From positions 310,001 to 374,000 of the forward strand of contig CAVSJA010000006.1 of assembly GCA_963728145.1 (NCBI GenBank): a stretch of 64,000 nucleotides of DNA. The letters run 5' to 3'. Positions within the stretch are counted from its first letter, which is position 1; each line of letters begins with the position of its first letter. This DNA comes from CAVSJA01 sp963728145. Its GTDB lineage: Bacteria; Bacteroidota; Bacteroidia; Chitinophagales; Chitinophagaceae. Both the position numbers and the translations under genes were made by a program. A model generated the notes under the pieces. That model had not been told where the DNA came from, searched no databases, and saw only the letters and a program-made list of their open reading frames with translations. This document shows, one piece after another, positions 45,944 to 54,610 of this stretch.

Positions 45944-46404
45944 AAATACTTTGGCATTTCAGATTCTAATTCTCTTTTCTTTTCGTTATAAGCGCTAATT
46001 AGCCATTCTTTCGAGTTTTCCTGATTTTCCAATTTCATTGTGTGAGAAGCACGATTGACTATCTCTTGAGCTTTTTGCGATATTCTTCGATCAACAAAGT
46101 CCTCAAGAGATTCGTCTCTTGGAATTATGGCATACACGAATTGCATATCCATCGCCTCAGCTATTTCCCTCATTGACTTAATTGTTATAGTTCCTATTTT
46201 CTCACGCGTTTCGAAATTTTTCACAGTGGATGGTTTTACACCTAACTTTTTCGCTAATTGGGATAGTGACATGTTTAAAGCCGTGCGGATTGCTTTAATC
46301 CAACCTTCAGATGGGACATCAATATTTAATAGATTGCTAAAAGGAGCTAGCTTTCTGCTTACTTGCTGAAGTATTAATTTCTGTTTCTTTTTTCTTAATG
46401 ACAT
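45934..46404 (-). CDS. Mobile mystery protein A (HTH antitoxin-like)
   Basis: A 156-aa protein with a Cro/C1-type helix-turn-helix (~residues 36-90): WIKAIRTALNMSLSQLAKKLGVKPSTVKNFETREKIGTITIKSMREIAEAMDMQFVYAIIP. The C-terminal half is helical and charged. Matches the architecture of mobile mystery protein A, which always precedes the Fic-domain protein B. Likely represses its own operon through the four palindromes upstream, and may act as the antitoxin partner. The region upstream is strongly AT-rich compared with neighbours, consistent with horizontal gain. Confidence 0.85.
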   Translation of the reverse strand: MSLRKKKQKLILQQVSRKLAPFSNLLNIDVPSEGWIKAIRTALNMSLSQLAKKLGVKPSTVKNFETREKIGTITIKSMREIAEAMDMQFVYAIIPRDESLEDFVDRRISQKAQEIVNRASHTMKLENQENSKEWLISAYNEKKRELESEMPKYLWD

Positions 46405-46415
46405 CGCTTAAGTTT

Positions 46416-46527
46416 TTAGCCGATAAGCTAAAATTTTATAAGTATTATTAGCTTTTAGGCTAATAATTATTAATAGAATTTAGCTTATAGACTAATAAAA
46501 CTATGAAAAATTTAGCTTATAGGCTAA
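46416..46527 (-). promoter_or_regulatory. Four operator palindromes TTAGC-N6-GCTAA, 32-bp period
   Basis: Palindromes begin at 46416 (TTAGCCGATAAGCTAA), 46448 (TTAGCTTTTAGGCTAA), 46480 (TTAGCTTATAGACTAA) and 46512 (TTAGCTTATAGGCTAA). Each is 16 bases and successive starts are exactly 32 bases apart, about three helical turns. The third copy has one change in the right half (GACTAA). The array starts 12 bases ahead of the mobile mystery A start codon. It is the natural binding site of the HTH protein, but this is inferred. Confidence 0.85.
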
Positions 46528-46577
46528 TAAAAATCGCATTTACTTAATTATCAGCACTATGTAAGAGGCTGGTAGAA

Positions 46578-47879
46578 CTAGTAAAATTTCTTAATCACCT
46601 GATTCATCGCCACAACTATTTCAGGATTAGACAAGTTGCCGATACTTCCTTCGTGGGTATGCTGCAGTTTCTTTGTTGAATCAAACTTGAATTTCCCCTG
46701 TTGAATATCATTCCCAACCTGCTGATATGCTTCACGGAAAGGAATTCCTTTATTCACAAGTTCATTCACCGCTTCTACGCTGAATAGATATTTGTATTTC
46801 TCGTCCTGCAAAATATTTTCTTTAACGCTAATGTTTGAAAGCATCAAACCCGCAAGCTGAATACATGCTTTCAATTCTTCTATTGCAGGAAATAAGATCT
46901 CTTTGGTCAATTGAAGGTCCCGATGATAACCTGACGGAAGATTAGTCAACAAAAGTGTGAGCTCATTTGGTATGGATTGAATCCGATTGCATTTCGCGCG
47001 GATCAATTCAAACACATCGGGGTTTTTTTTATGGGGCATGATACTGCTACCAGTTGTCAACTCATCAGGGAAGGAAATGAAACCAAAGTTTTGATTCATA
47101 AAAAGTGTACAATCCATAGCAAGACGACCTATCGAGGAAGCAATCATGCTTAAGGCCATTGCAACTGATTTCTCAGTTTTTCCCCTTGTCATTTGCGCAT
47201 AAACTGAGTTATAATTGAGTGAGGCAAAACCCAATAATTCGGTTGTGCGTTTTCGGTTCAGGGGAAATGAAGAGCCATACCCGGCCCCGCTTCCCAATGG
47301 GTTCTTGTTGGCAACGGCATAAGCTGCGGCCAATAGTTCCAGATCATCTATCAATGATTCTGCGTAAGCGCCAAACCAAAGACCGAAAGAGGAAGGCATC
47401 GCAATCTGCAAATGCGTGTAGCCGGGGAATAAATGATCTTTGAATTTGTTGCTTTGTTGGATCAACAGGTCGAAGAAATCCTTTACTTCATTCCTAATAT
47501 TCACAATCTCTGCGCGTAGATAGAGTTTGATATCCACAGCAACCTGGTCATTCCTGCTTCGGCCGCTATGGATCTTCTTGCCGGCTTCACCGATTCTTTT
47601 GGTAAGGAGGAATTCAATCTGCGAATGAACATCTTCAATTCCTTCTTCTATCTTAAAACCATTTGATTTCACTTCTCCCAGCATCTTCTCTAATTCTTTT
47701 ACTGCAGAAGATGACTCATCCTTCGTCATCAATCCAACTTCACCCAACATTTTCGCATGAGCAATTGAACCCTGGATATCATATATAACAAGTAATTCAT
47801 CGAACTCCTTATCACGACCGACAGTGAATCTTTCAATTATACTATTAACAGAAGAATTCTCTTTTTGCCAGAGCTTCAT
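46578..47879 (-). CDS. argH: Argininosuccinate lyase
   Basis: A 433-aa enzyme that splits argininosuccinate into arginine and fumarate, the last step. The signature GSSIMPHKKNPDVFELIRAK is intact; other typical blocks are SGRSRNDQVAVDIKLYLR and YTHLQIAMPSSFGLWFGAYAE. Last gene of the arginine operon; its start overlaps the stop of argE by 4 bases. A spacer of 50 bases separates it from the operator array of the mobile-mystery pair. Confidence 0.96.
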   Translation of the reverse strand: MKLWQKENSSVNSIIERFTVGRDKEFDELLVIYDIQGSIAHAKMLGEVGLMTKDESSSAVKELEKMLGEVKSNGFKIEEGIEDVHSQIEFLLTKRIGEAGKKIHSGRSRNDQVAVDIKLYLRAEIVNIRNEVKDFFDLLIQQSNKFKDHLFPGYTHLQIAMPSSFGLWFGAYAESLIDDLELLAAAYAVANKNPLGSGAGYGSSFPLNRKRTTELLGFASLNYNSVYAQMTRGKTEKSVAMALSMIASSIGRLAMDCTLFMNQNFGFISFPDELTTGSSIMPHKKNPDVFELIRAKCNRIQSIPNELTLLLTNLPSGYHRDLQLTKEILFPAIEELKACIQLAGLMLSNISVKENILQDEKYKYLFSVEAVNELVNKGIPFREAYQQVGNDIQQGKFKFDSTKKLQHTHEGSIGNLSNPEIVVAMNQVIKKFY

Positions 47880-48985
47880 ACCAATTGCTTTAATAAATCA
47901 ATATAAGTTCTAATCCCTTCTTTCACTTCATCAACATAAATATATTCATTAGCCGAATGACTTCTTGCGGAATCGCCGGGACCGATCTTTAATGCTGGAA
48001 AGGGCATCAGGGCTTTATCGGAAGTTGTTGGGGAACCATAGGAGGACTTGCCCATTTTGGTTCCTGCTTTTACCAGGGGATGATCCGGTGAAATTGAAGT
48101 TGAGCGCAATCTTGTACTTCTTGGCTGAATTTCTGCTTTCACATTCTTTCCGATAGTTTCAAGCACTTCCTGGAAGCTGTACAATTCATTAACTCTTACA
48201 TCAACTACAAATTTGCATTGAGCCGGTACAACATTATGTGCTTTGTTTTCGGTTTCAATTACAGTTACGCTCATTTTCACCGGTCCGAGAAACTCAGATA
48301 CTTTTTCAAACTTATAGGATTGAAACCAGTTGATATCTTTGATTGCATTATAGATCGAATTCTCACCTTCTTCTCTTGCTGCATGTCCTGCCATTCCGTT
48401 CGCTACACAATCCAGGACCATCAAACCTCTTTCTGCAATTGCCATTTGAAGCAAAGTGGGTTCACCCACAATACCGGTCCAACCTTTGAATAGTTGGTTG
48501 CCATTATTATTTGTTGCGTTCAGAAATTCTTCATTCTTCAGGAGCAATTCAATTCCATCTTTTCCGGAAATCTCTTCCTCTGCTGTTGCAGCTATAACAA
48601 GATTCTGATTCAGATTTTCTTTTTCAAAATAGAAAAGAAAGGCAGCGATCAGTGAAACCAGCGCTCCACCTGCATCATTACTTCCCAATCCAAATAGCTT
48701 ATTATCTTTTTCAACAGGATCGAATGGATTCAGGGTATAGCCCTTGTTTGGTTTAACTGTGTCATGATGCGAATTCAGCAGGATAACAGGTTTCTCCGGA
48801 TCAAAATTTTTATTCAGCGCAAATACGTTATTGCCGACACGATAGGGACTGGCTCCATGAAGATCGAGGAAATTAAAGATAGCTTCCGCAGTTTTATCTT
48901 CCTCCTTGCTGAAAGAAGGAGTGCTGATCAGTTTCCTGAGCAGTTCAAGACTTTCTTCAGATAATATGTCAACTCTATCACCCAT
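47876..48985 (-). CDS. argE: M20-family deacylase (acylornithine/acylcitrulline deacylase)
   Basis: A 369-aa M20 metallopeptidase-fold enzyme. Zinc/catalytic motifs: LLNSHHDTVKP, GLGSNDAGGALVS (bridging Asp), ATAEEEISGKDG (catalytic Glu), GEPTLLQMAIAERG, and the late His in SARSHSANEYI. In the acyl pathway with an acylornithine carbamoyltransferase, this enzyme removes the acyl group from acylcitrulline rather than from acylornithine; that assignment follows from the carbamoyltransferase next door. Overlaps argB by 8 bases and argH by 4. Confidence 0.87.
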   Translation of the reverse strand: MGDRVDILSEESLELLRKLISTPSFSKEEDKTAEAIFNFLDLHGASPYRVGNNVFALNKNFDPEKPVILLNSHHDTVKPNKGYTLNPFDPVEKDNKLFGLGSNDAGGALVSLIAAFLFYFEKENLNQNLVIAATAEEEISGKDGIELLLKNEEFLNATNNNGNQLFKGWTGIVGEPTLLQMAIAERGLMVLDCVANGMAGHAAREEGENSIYNAIKDINWFQSYKFEKVSEFLGPVKMSVTVIETENKAHNVVPAQCKFVVDVRVNELYSFQEVLETIGKNVKAEIQPRSTRLRSTSISPDHPLVKAGTKMGKSSYGSPTTSDKALMPFPALKIGPGDSARSHSANEYIYVDEVKEGIRTYIDLLKQLV

Positions 48986-49769
48986 TCACAATTGTGGTTC
49001 CGTTTTTGCCATCGATCAATAAGGACAATTGTTCTGCTTTTCCGATAATCACTTTCTTTACTCCATTATTCAGCGCAGAAAATGCATTGTCTAATTTGGG
49101 GATCATGCCCGAGAATATTTTTTGCTCTGACTTCAGTTCAGCATAGTTATCTGGATTGATAACCGGGATCAGTGTATTGTCATCATTCGCATCCATCAGC
49201 ACTCCTGCTTTTTCAAAACAATAAATTAGTGTAGCATTATAATAAACGCCCAATGTTTTTGCCAATTCCTGCGCAATCGTATCTGCATTAGTATTCAACA
49301 ATTGTCCGTGGCCATCGTGCGTGATGGGAGTGATGACAATCGCCAGGTCATCATCCAATAAATTTTTCAACAAAGCTGCATTTACCGCGTCCACATCACC
49401 CGCAAAACCATAATCTGTTGAAGAATTCTCCGACTTCCGTTTATGTGCAATCACTACATTTCCATCGGCACCCGATAATCCAATCGCATTGCAGTCCTTA
49501 GCCTGGAGCAAGGCAACAATATTTTTATTAATGTATCCGGCATAGACCATCGTCACCACCTTCAATGTTTCCGCATCGGTGATTCTTCTTCCATCGACCA
49601 TTTTCTGCGGAATACCCAACAATTCTCCAACTCTCGTGGCCATCTTTCCTCCGCCATGCACGAGAATCTTTTTGCCTTTGATTGCTGCAAATGATGCGAT
49701 GAATGATGAGAGCTTTGATTCATCATCAATCACATTACCACCGATCTTTATTACATACAAGTCGGACAC
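48978..49769 (-). CDS. argB: Acetylglutamate kinase (N-acylglutamate kinase)
   Basis: A 263-aa amino-acid-kinase-fold enzyme. Motifs: YVIKIGGNVIDD, KILVHGGGKMATRVGELLG, and GLSGADGNVVIAHKRKS; ITHDGHGQLLNTNADTIAQEL. It phosphorylates N-acylglutamate in the second step. The substrate could be acetyl or succinyl; the sequence alone does not settle this. In the operon, argF' lies 64 bases upstream across an AT-word array, and argE overlaps. Confidence 0.93.
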   Translation of the reverse strand: MSDLYVIKIGGNVIDDESKLSSFIASFAAIKGKKILVHGGGKMATRVGELLGIPQKMVDGRRITDAETLKVVTMVYAGYINKNIVALLQAKDCNAIGLSGADGNVVIAHKRKSENSSTDYGFAGDVDAVNAALLKNLLDDDLAIVITPITHDGHGQLLNTNADTIAQELAKTLGVYYNATLIYCFEKAGVLMDANDDNTLIPVINPDNYAELKSEQKIFSGMIPKLDNAFSALNNGVKKVIIGKAEQLSLLIDGKNGTTIVNG

Positions 49770-49771
49770 AA

Positions 49772-49833
49772 TTATTGATTATTAATTATTAATTATTATT
49801 CCCGACTCCCGACTCCTGACTCCTGACTACTGA
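49772..49833. repeat. AT-word and CGACTCC word array
   Basis: Between argF' and argB: ATTATTGATTATTAATTATT words followed by CCGACTCCCGACTCCTGACT words. Same style as the other arrays. No complementary arm is evident. Because it lies inside an operon, it is not a terminator in the simple sense. Confidence 0.6.
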
Positions 49834-50802
49834 CTACTTCAGTATCTCAGATAACACCGCCTGTGCCGCCCAAACTCTATTACTTCCCTGTTGCGTCACC
49901 AAACTATTCGGGCTATCTAATATTTCATCGCTTAATTCAACATTCCGCCTAACAGGCAAGCAGTGCATAATTCTTGCGTCATTGGTCAACGCGAGTTTTT
50001 TCTTTGTCAACATCCAACCTGGATCATTGCAATAGATCCTGCCATAATCATTAAAAGTGCTCCAGTTCTTTATATATACAAAATCCGCGCCTTTCAATGC
50101 TTCATCCTGGTTATGTGTAATGGTTGCTCCCCTGGTAAATTGTTTATCCAACTCATAATCTTCGGGATGCGTGATAACAAAATTTGCCTGTCCCCATTTG
50201 GTTATCCATTGGGAAAAGGAATTGGCAACACATTGTGGCAACGCTTTAACGTGCGGCGCCCAGCTAAGGACAATTTTAGGTTTCTTACTCTTTGCTGTTG
50301 ATTTTTTCTTATTTGAACTTGTTTCCGTAATCGTAATGATATCAGTTAATGACTGTAAAGGATGAAGAGTTGCGCTCTCAAGACTCACTACCGGCACACC
50401 AGAATACTTAATAAACTGTTTGATGAAAAGTTCACTATAATCATCTTCCTTATTTTTCAAAGAAGGGAATGTGCGAATTCCCAATACATCAAAATATTTT
50501 CCAAGTATGGGCGCTGCGTCTTTTACGTGTTCAACCGTGTTGCCGCTCATAATCGCTTCATCTTCGAATTCAAGGGCCCAACCTTCCTGTCCAACATTGA
50601 AAATGATCGATTCCATTCCGAGATTTTGCGCTGCTATTTGCGTGCTCAATCGGGTTCGCATACTCGGATTGAGAAAAAGACAGCCCATGCGCTTGTTTAT
50701 ACCAAGCGTTTTATCCTTTAACGGATTGGCTTTGTATGCGAGTGCTTTCTTCACAAGTGCATTGATGTTTTTTACATCATTTACAGATATGAATTGTTTC
50801 AT
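49834..50802 (-). CDS. argF': N-acylornithine carbamoyltransferase (probably N-succinyl type)
   Basis: A 322-aa carbamoyltransferase. Carbamoyl-phosphate loop: FLNPSMRTRLSTQIAAQNLG. Catalytic end: MHCLPVRRNVELSD. The blocks WALEFEDEAIMSGNTVEH and SATLHPLQSLTDIIT place it in the acetyl/succinylornithine branch and not in classical ArgF. Position 90 is Val (TVEH); the Xanthomonas acetylornithine enzyme has Glu and the Bacteroides fragilis succinylornithine enzyme has Pro at this position. A small hydrophobic residue there is expected to favour succinylornithine. The start overlaps the end of the small membrane gene by 4 bases. Confidence 0.9.
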   Translation of the reverse strand: MKQFISVNDVKNINALVKKALAYKANPLKDKTLGINKRMGCLFLNPSMRTRLSTQIAAQNLGMESIIFNVGQEGWALEFEDEAIMSGNTVEHVKDAAPILGKYFDVLGIRTFPSLKNKEDDYSELFIKQFIKYSGVPVVSLESATLHPLQSLTDIITITETSSNKKKSTAKSKKPKIVLSWAPHVKALPQCVANSFSQWITKWGQANFVITHPEDYELDKQFTRGATITHNQDEALKGADFVYIKNWSTFNDYGRIYCNDPGWMLTKKKLALTNDARIMHCLPVRRNVELSDEILDSPNSLVTQQGSNRVWAAQAVLSEILK

Positions 50803-51035
50803 TTTTGTTTGCTACGGTTTTTGCGGGTTTGTTTGATCAGGTATAATATGCTGAAGGCAATGATCAGGTAAAGAATGAACCAGGGCAATAATCCAAGATA
50901 ACCGGAAAACAAAATGCCGGTCATGCTCCAGTTGACCAGTGATTTTTCCAGGAATAAGTACAGGACAAGATCAGCAGCCAGCGGCATAAGGAATAAGAGT
51001 GCAATCAGTACTAATATTCCATTGCGGCGCTTCAT
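50799..51035 (-). CDS. Two-helix membrane protein in the arginine operon
   Basis: A 78-aa protein with two predicted membrane helices (~residues 7-27 and 42-65; LVLIALLFLMPLAADLVLYLF and YLGLLPWFILYLIIAFSILYL) and a basic C-terminus (KQTRKNRSKQK). It is 4 bases after argD and its stop overlaps the argF' start by 4 bases, so it should be translated with the pathway genes. No known function. It might be a small accessory to transport or a membrane tether, but no evidence is seen. Confidence 0.7.
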   Translation of the reverse strand: MKRRNGILVLIALLFLMPLAADLVLYLFLEKSLVNWSMTGILFSGYLGLLPWFILYLIIAFSILYLIKQTRKNRSKQK

Positions 51036-51039
51036 GATC

Positions 51040-52206
51040 TTATTTTGAGTTTTCCTCCATTTCCGGTGTTTTCAACGCATCAACTTCTTCTTTCAGCGCT
51101 TCAATAAATTCTTCCGCATCTTTTTTCTTGAGGGCAAGCGAGGGTAATAAACGGATCACATTCGGTTTTGCTTCACCGGTAAATATCTTATGTTTCCAAA
51201 GGAGATTCATGCGAAGATCCTTCAATTCTTCAGGCACATCGAAGCCGATCATTAATCCCTTACCACGAATGTTTTCAAGTCCCGGGACCGTTTTCAATTC
51301 TTCCATAAGATAGTTTCCAATCTGGGTCGCATTATCCATTAATTTATCCTGCGAAATCACTTCCAAAACTGCTAATGATGCTGCACAGGCCAGATGATTT
51401 CCTCCGAATGTAGTACCTAACATCGAATGTTTGGGTTTGAAATGTGGAGCGATTGCAATTCCTGCAACTGGAAATCCATTGCCCATTCCCTTTGCCATCG
51501 TGTAAATATCGGCCTGTACGCCTGCATAATCGTGACTGAAAAATTTTCCCGTTCTTCCGTACCCACATTGAACGCTATCAGCGATATAGACTGCACCATG
51601 CTCATCACAACATTTCCTGATCTTTTGAAGGAAGGGGAGACTCGCCACATTAATTCCACCGACGCCCTGTATTCCTTCAATGATTACTGCTGCGATTTCT
51701 GGGCCCTGCGCTTTGAAACATGCTTCCAGTGATTCTTCGTCATTGAAAGGAAGGAAGATCACATTGGGATTTTGATTTACCGGTGCAACGATCGCAGGAT
51801 TGTCTGTAACCGAAACAGCAAGCGAAGTTCTGCCGTGAAATGATTTTTTGAAGGCAACGACCTTCTTCCTGTTAGTATGGAAAGATGCAAGTTTCAATGC
51901 ATTCTCAGTCGCTTCAGCGCCACTATTGATAAGAAATAGCTGATAATCCTGCTTTCCGCTTACTTCACCGAATTTATCTGCTAATTGTTGTTGTAAGGGA
52001 ATGCGTATTGAGTTGGAATAAAATGCAATTTGACGCAATTGATCTTCTATTCGCTTTACCCAATGCGGATGCGTATGACCAATGCTGATCACTGCATGTC
52101 CACCGTAAAGATCAAGATATTGCTCGCCTTTATCATCCCATACGTAAGAGCCTTTCGCTTTTACGATGGTGATGTCGTTGATTGGGTAAACGTCGAATAA
52201 TTTCAT
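51040..52206 (-). CDS. argD: Acetylornithine/N-acylornithine aminotransferase
   Basis: A 388-aa PLP-dependent class III aminotransferase. Motifs: LDLYGGHAVISIGHTHPHWV, NSGAEATENALKLA, SFHGRTSLAVSVTDN, VIIEGIQGVGGI, ADSVQCGYGRTGKF, and the PLP lysine in IYTMAKGMGNGFPV. It converts N-acylglutamate semialdehyde to N-acylornithine. Between argC (51 bases) and the small membrane gene (4 bases). Confidence 0.93.
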   Translation of the reverse strand: MKLFDVYPINDITIVKAKGSYVWDDKGEQYLDLYGGHAVISIGHTHPHWVKRIEDQLRQIAFYSNSIRIPLQQQLADKFGEVSGKQDYQLFLINSGAEATENALKLASFHTNRKKVVAFKKSFHGRTSLAVSVTDNPAIVAPVNQNPNVIFLPFNDEESLEACFKAQGPEIAAVIIEGIQGVGGINVASLPFLQKIRKCCDEHGAVYIADSVQCGYGRTGKFFSHDYAGVQADIYTMAKGMGNGFPVAGIAIAPHFKPKHSMLGTTFGGNHLACAASLAVLEVISQDKLMDNATQIGNYLMEELKTVPGLENIRGKGLMIGFDVPEELKDLRMNLLWKHKIFTGEAKPNVIRLLPSLALKKKDAEEFIEALKEEVDALKTPEMEENSK

Positions 52207-52236
52207 GGTGAATGGTCAATGGTGAATGGTGAATAG
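52205..52236. repeat. Word-repeat array (GGTGAATG)
   Basis: ATGGTGAATGGTCAATGGTG and similar words immediately ahead of the argD start codon, the same word as at 26512. The argD start codon itself falls in the first copy, so the array forms its translation-initiation region. Confidence 0.6.
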
Positions 52237-52257
52237 TTTTAAATTCATTGAATATTT

Positions 52258-53241
52258 CTAAAAATAATTAGCTTTTAAATTTAAACCCGCGCATTCGTCT
52301 AAGCCATACATCAAGTTCATATTTTGAACCGCCTGGCCGCTGGCGCCTTTCACTAAGTTGTCAATTGCCGAATGTATGACCAGCTTGGTTCCCACTTTTT
52401 CTAATTGAATAACACATTTATTTGTGTTCACAACCTGTTTCAGGAAAATTGCATCCCTGCTTATATGGGTGAACGGATGTTCTGCATAGAATTCTTCAAA
52501 TAAATGAGTGAGCTGTTCAATTGTCCAGTCACAATCAATTTGCGAGCTGATAAAGATTCCACGCGTGAAATCTCCTCTCCAGGGAATAAAGCTCAGGTCA
52601 ACATTGATATTCGGCTGCAGTTGAAAGATAGACTGCAAAATCTCCGCAAGATGCTGGTGGTTTAAAGTTTTATAAGCCTGGATATTGTTTGATCTCCAGC
52701 TAAAATGGGTTGTTTCAGACAGGCCCTGTCCCGCACCTGTTGAACCTGTGATTCCCGTAGTATGAATATTTTGTAGCAATCCCGCTTTTGCTAATGGCAG
52801 CAATCCCAATTGGATCGCTGTTGCAAAACAACCTGGATTGGCGATATTGCTTGCTTTCTCAACGGCTTTGCGCTGTAGTTCGGGAAGGCCGTAGGTAAAG
52901 GTTCTTTTTCTAATCTGGGAACTATGCGCTAAACGAAAATCATTCGATAGATCGATGATCTTTATTTTTTCAGGAATATCATGTTCGTTCAAAAACTTTA
53001 TTGCCTCACCATGTCCTGCACAAAGAAAAAGCACATCAACTTCTTCGCTGATCTTATCGGAGAAATGAAGATTGAGCTCTCCAAGTAAATCCTGATGAAC
53101 AGAGGAAACCGATTTTCCCGCATTACTCCTGCTATGTACAAATGAAATAGAAGCATGCGGATGATGAACCAATATGCGTATTAGTTCGCCGCCGGTGTAG
53201 CCGGCGCCCCCCATTATTCCTATTTTAATTGCTTTCTCCAT
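52258..53241 (-). CDS. argC: N-acetyl-gamma-glutamyl-phosphate reductase
   Basis: A 327-aa enzyme when started at the ATG at 53241 (MEKAIKIGIMGGAGYTGGEL). A TTG at 53259 would extend it into an AT-word repeat, which is unlikely. NADPH-binding start GIMGGAGYTGGELIRIL; the catalytic Cys in NPGCFATAIQLGLLPL; HLAEIL near the middle. It reduces N-acylglutamyl-phosphate to the semialdehyde. Between argG and argD, with arrays on both sides. Confidence 0.93.
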   Translation of the reverse strand: MEKAIKIGIMGGAGYTGGELIRILVHHPHASISFVHSRSNAGKSVSSVHQDLLGELNLHFSDKISEEVDVLFLCAGHGEAIKFLNEHDIPEKIKIIDLSNDFRLAHSSQIRKRTFTYGLPELQRKAVEKASNIANPGCFATAIQLGLLPLAKAGLLQNIHTTGITGSTGAGQGLSETTHFSWRSNNIQAYKTLNHQHLAEILQSIFQLQPNINVDLSFIPWRGDFTRGIFISSQIDCDWTIEQLTHLFEEFYAEHPFTHISRDAIFLKQVVNTNKCVIQLEKVGTKLVIHSAIDNLVKGASGQAVQNMNLMYGLDECAGLNLKANYF

Positions 53242-53249
53242 AATTTCTT

Positions 53250-53349
53250 CAATAATCAATAATTAATAATCAATAATTCTAGTCGCATCAGTAATTCTAT
53301 ATTTCACCAGGTTCATCGATTATTTATTATTAATTATTTATTGATTATT
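53250..53349. repeat. AT-word repeats between argG and argC
   Basis: AATAATCAATAATTAATAAT words at 53250-53278 and ATTATTTATTATTAATTATT words at ~53319-53349, roughly complementary, so they could fold into a weak AT-rich hairpin. The second part adjoins the argG stop codon. Confidence 0.55.
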
Positions 53350-54571
53350 TACTCTTACTATTTTCTTCCTGTACTTGATAATAAATTGATGTCTGATTCC
53401 CAAATATCTTACTAAACCCACGTACATCGTCGCCCGACCAGCCTGTGTTCATTTCTCCATACTTGCCAAATTTGCTGCTCATCAGATCATAGGGTGATTC
53501 GATTCCGGTTACCTGGAAACGATAGGGCAGCAACTGCACGAATACAGTGCCCGTAACATTTTCCTGGGAACGCTCAAGAAAAGCTTCGATATCTCGCATC
53601 ACCGGATCCATGATTTGTCCCTCATGAAGCCAGTTTCCATAGAACTGCGACAATTGATCTTTCCAACTCAATTGCCATTTGGTGAGCACATGTTTTTCCA
53701 ATGCATGATGGGCTTTCAGGATCACCATGGGTCCAGCCGCTTCGAAGCCAACCCGACCCTTGATGCCAATTATTGTATCGCCCACATGTATATCACGTCC
53801 CACTCCATAAGGTCCAGCAATTCTTTGAACTTCTTTTATAGCATCGGAAGGATGTTTGAATTCCTTCGCATTGACTTTTTTCAGTTCGCCTTTTACAAAC
53901 CCCAACTCCAGATTCCCCACTCCCGACTCGGTGACTTGCGTAGGCCATGCTTCTTCCGGCAAGGTTCCCTTCGATGAAAGTGTTTCTTTTCCTCCTACGC
54001 TCGTACCCCATAAGCCCTTATTGATCGAATACATTGCCTTTGCAAAGTTCATATCAACGCCTTTCTTCTTCAAATAATCGATCTCCTCTTCACGGCTAAG
54101 CCTGAGGTCACGGATTGGCGTCAGGATTTCCACACCAGGTATCATGATATGAAAGATCATATCGAATCTCACCTGGTCATTACCAGCTCCTGTGCTTCCG
54201 TGCGCAACTGCATCCGCATTTAGTTTCTTCACGTGCCCGGCAATATGCAATGCCTGGCTCAATCTTTCTGCACTTACACTTAATGGATAGGTATTGTTCT
54301 TCAAAACATTTCCATAGACCAGGTAACGGATGATCCTGTCGTAATAAGTTTTTACAGCATCAACTGTCGTATGGGATTTTACACCCAGCTTATATGCATG
54401 CGCTTCGATCTGCGTCAACTCTTCATCAGTAAATCCACCTGTGTTCACGATAATACTATGCACTTCATACCCGAGCTCTTCACCAAGATATTTTACACAG
54501 TAGGAAGTATCCAATCCTCCACTGAAACCTAAAACAACTTTTTTGCCTTTTGGGGGCTTATTGTCTGCCAT
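53345..54571 (-). CDS. argG: Argininosuccinate synthase
   Basis: A 408-aa ATP-pyrophosphatase-fold enzyme that joins citrulline and aspartate. P-loop KKVVLGFSGGLDTSYCVKYL; AHGSTGAGNDQVRFD; the WGTSVGGKETLSSKG block; the IKGRVGFEAAGPMVILKAHHALEKHVLT block. Second gene of the operon; 40 bases after the GNAT gene. Confidence 0.96.
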   Translation of the reverse strand: MADNKPPKGKKVVLGFSGGLDTSYCVKYLGEELGYEVHSIIVNTGGFTDEELTQIEAHAYKLGVKSHTTVDAVKTYYDRIIRYLVYGNVLKNNTYPLSVSAERLSQALHIAGHVKKLNADAVAHGSTGAGNDQVRFDMIFHIMIPGVEILTPIRDLRLSREEEIDYLKKKGVDMNFAKAMYSINKGLWGTSVGGKETLSSKGTLPEEAWPTQVTESGVGNLELGFVKGELKKVNAKEFKHPSDAIKEVQRIAGPYGVGRDIHVGDTIIGIKGRVGFEAAGPMVILKAHHALEKHVLTKWQLSWKDQLSQFYGNWLHEGQIMDPVMRDIEAFLERSQENVTGTVFVQLLPYRFQVTGIESPYDLMSSKFGKYGEMNTGWSGDDVRGFSKIFGNQTSIYYQVQEENSKSK

Positions 54572-54610
54572 TAATCGATAGTCTTTTTAGCTATTTAACA
54601 GGAATGGAGA

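Noticed and set aside
45347..46527. Integrated mobile element around the mobile mystery pair
   Set aside because: No transposase, integrase, direct-repeat ends or tRNA target was found; transfer is suspected only from AT content and family habit.
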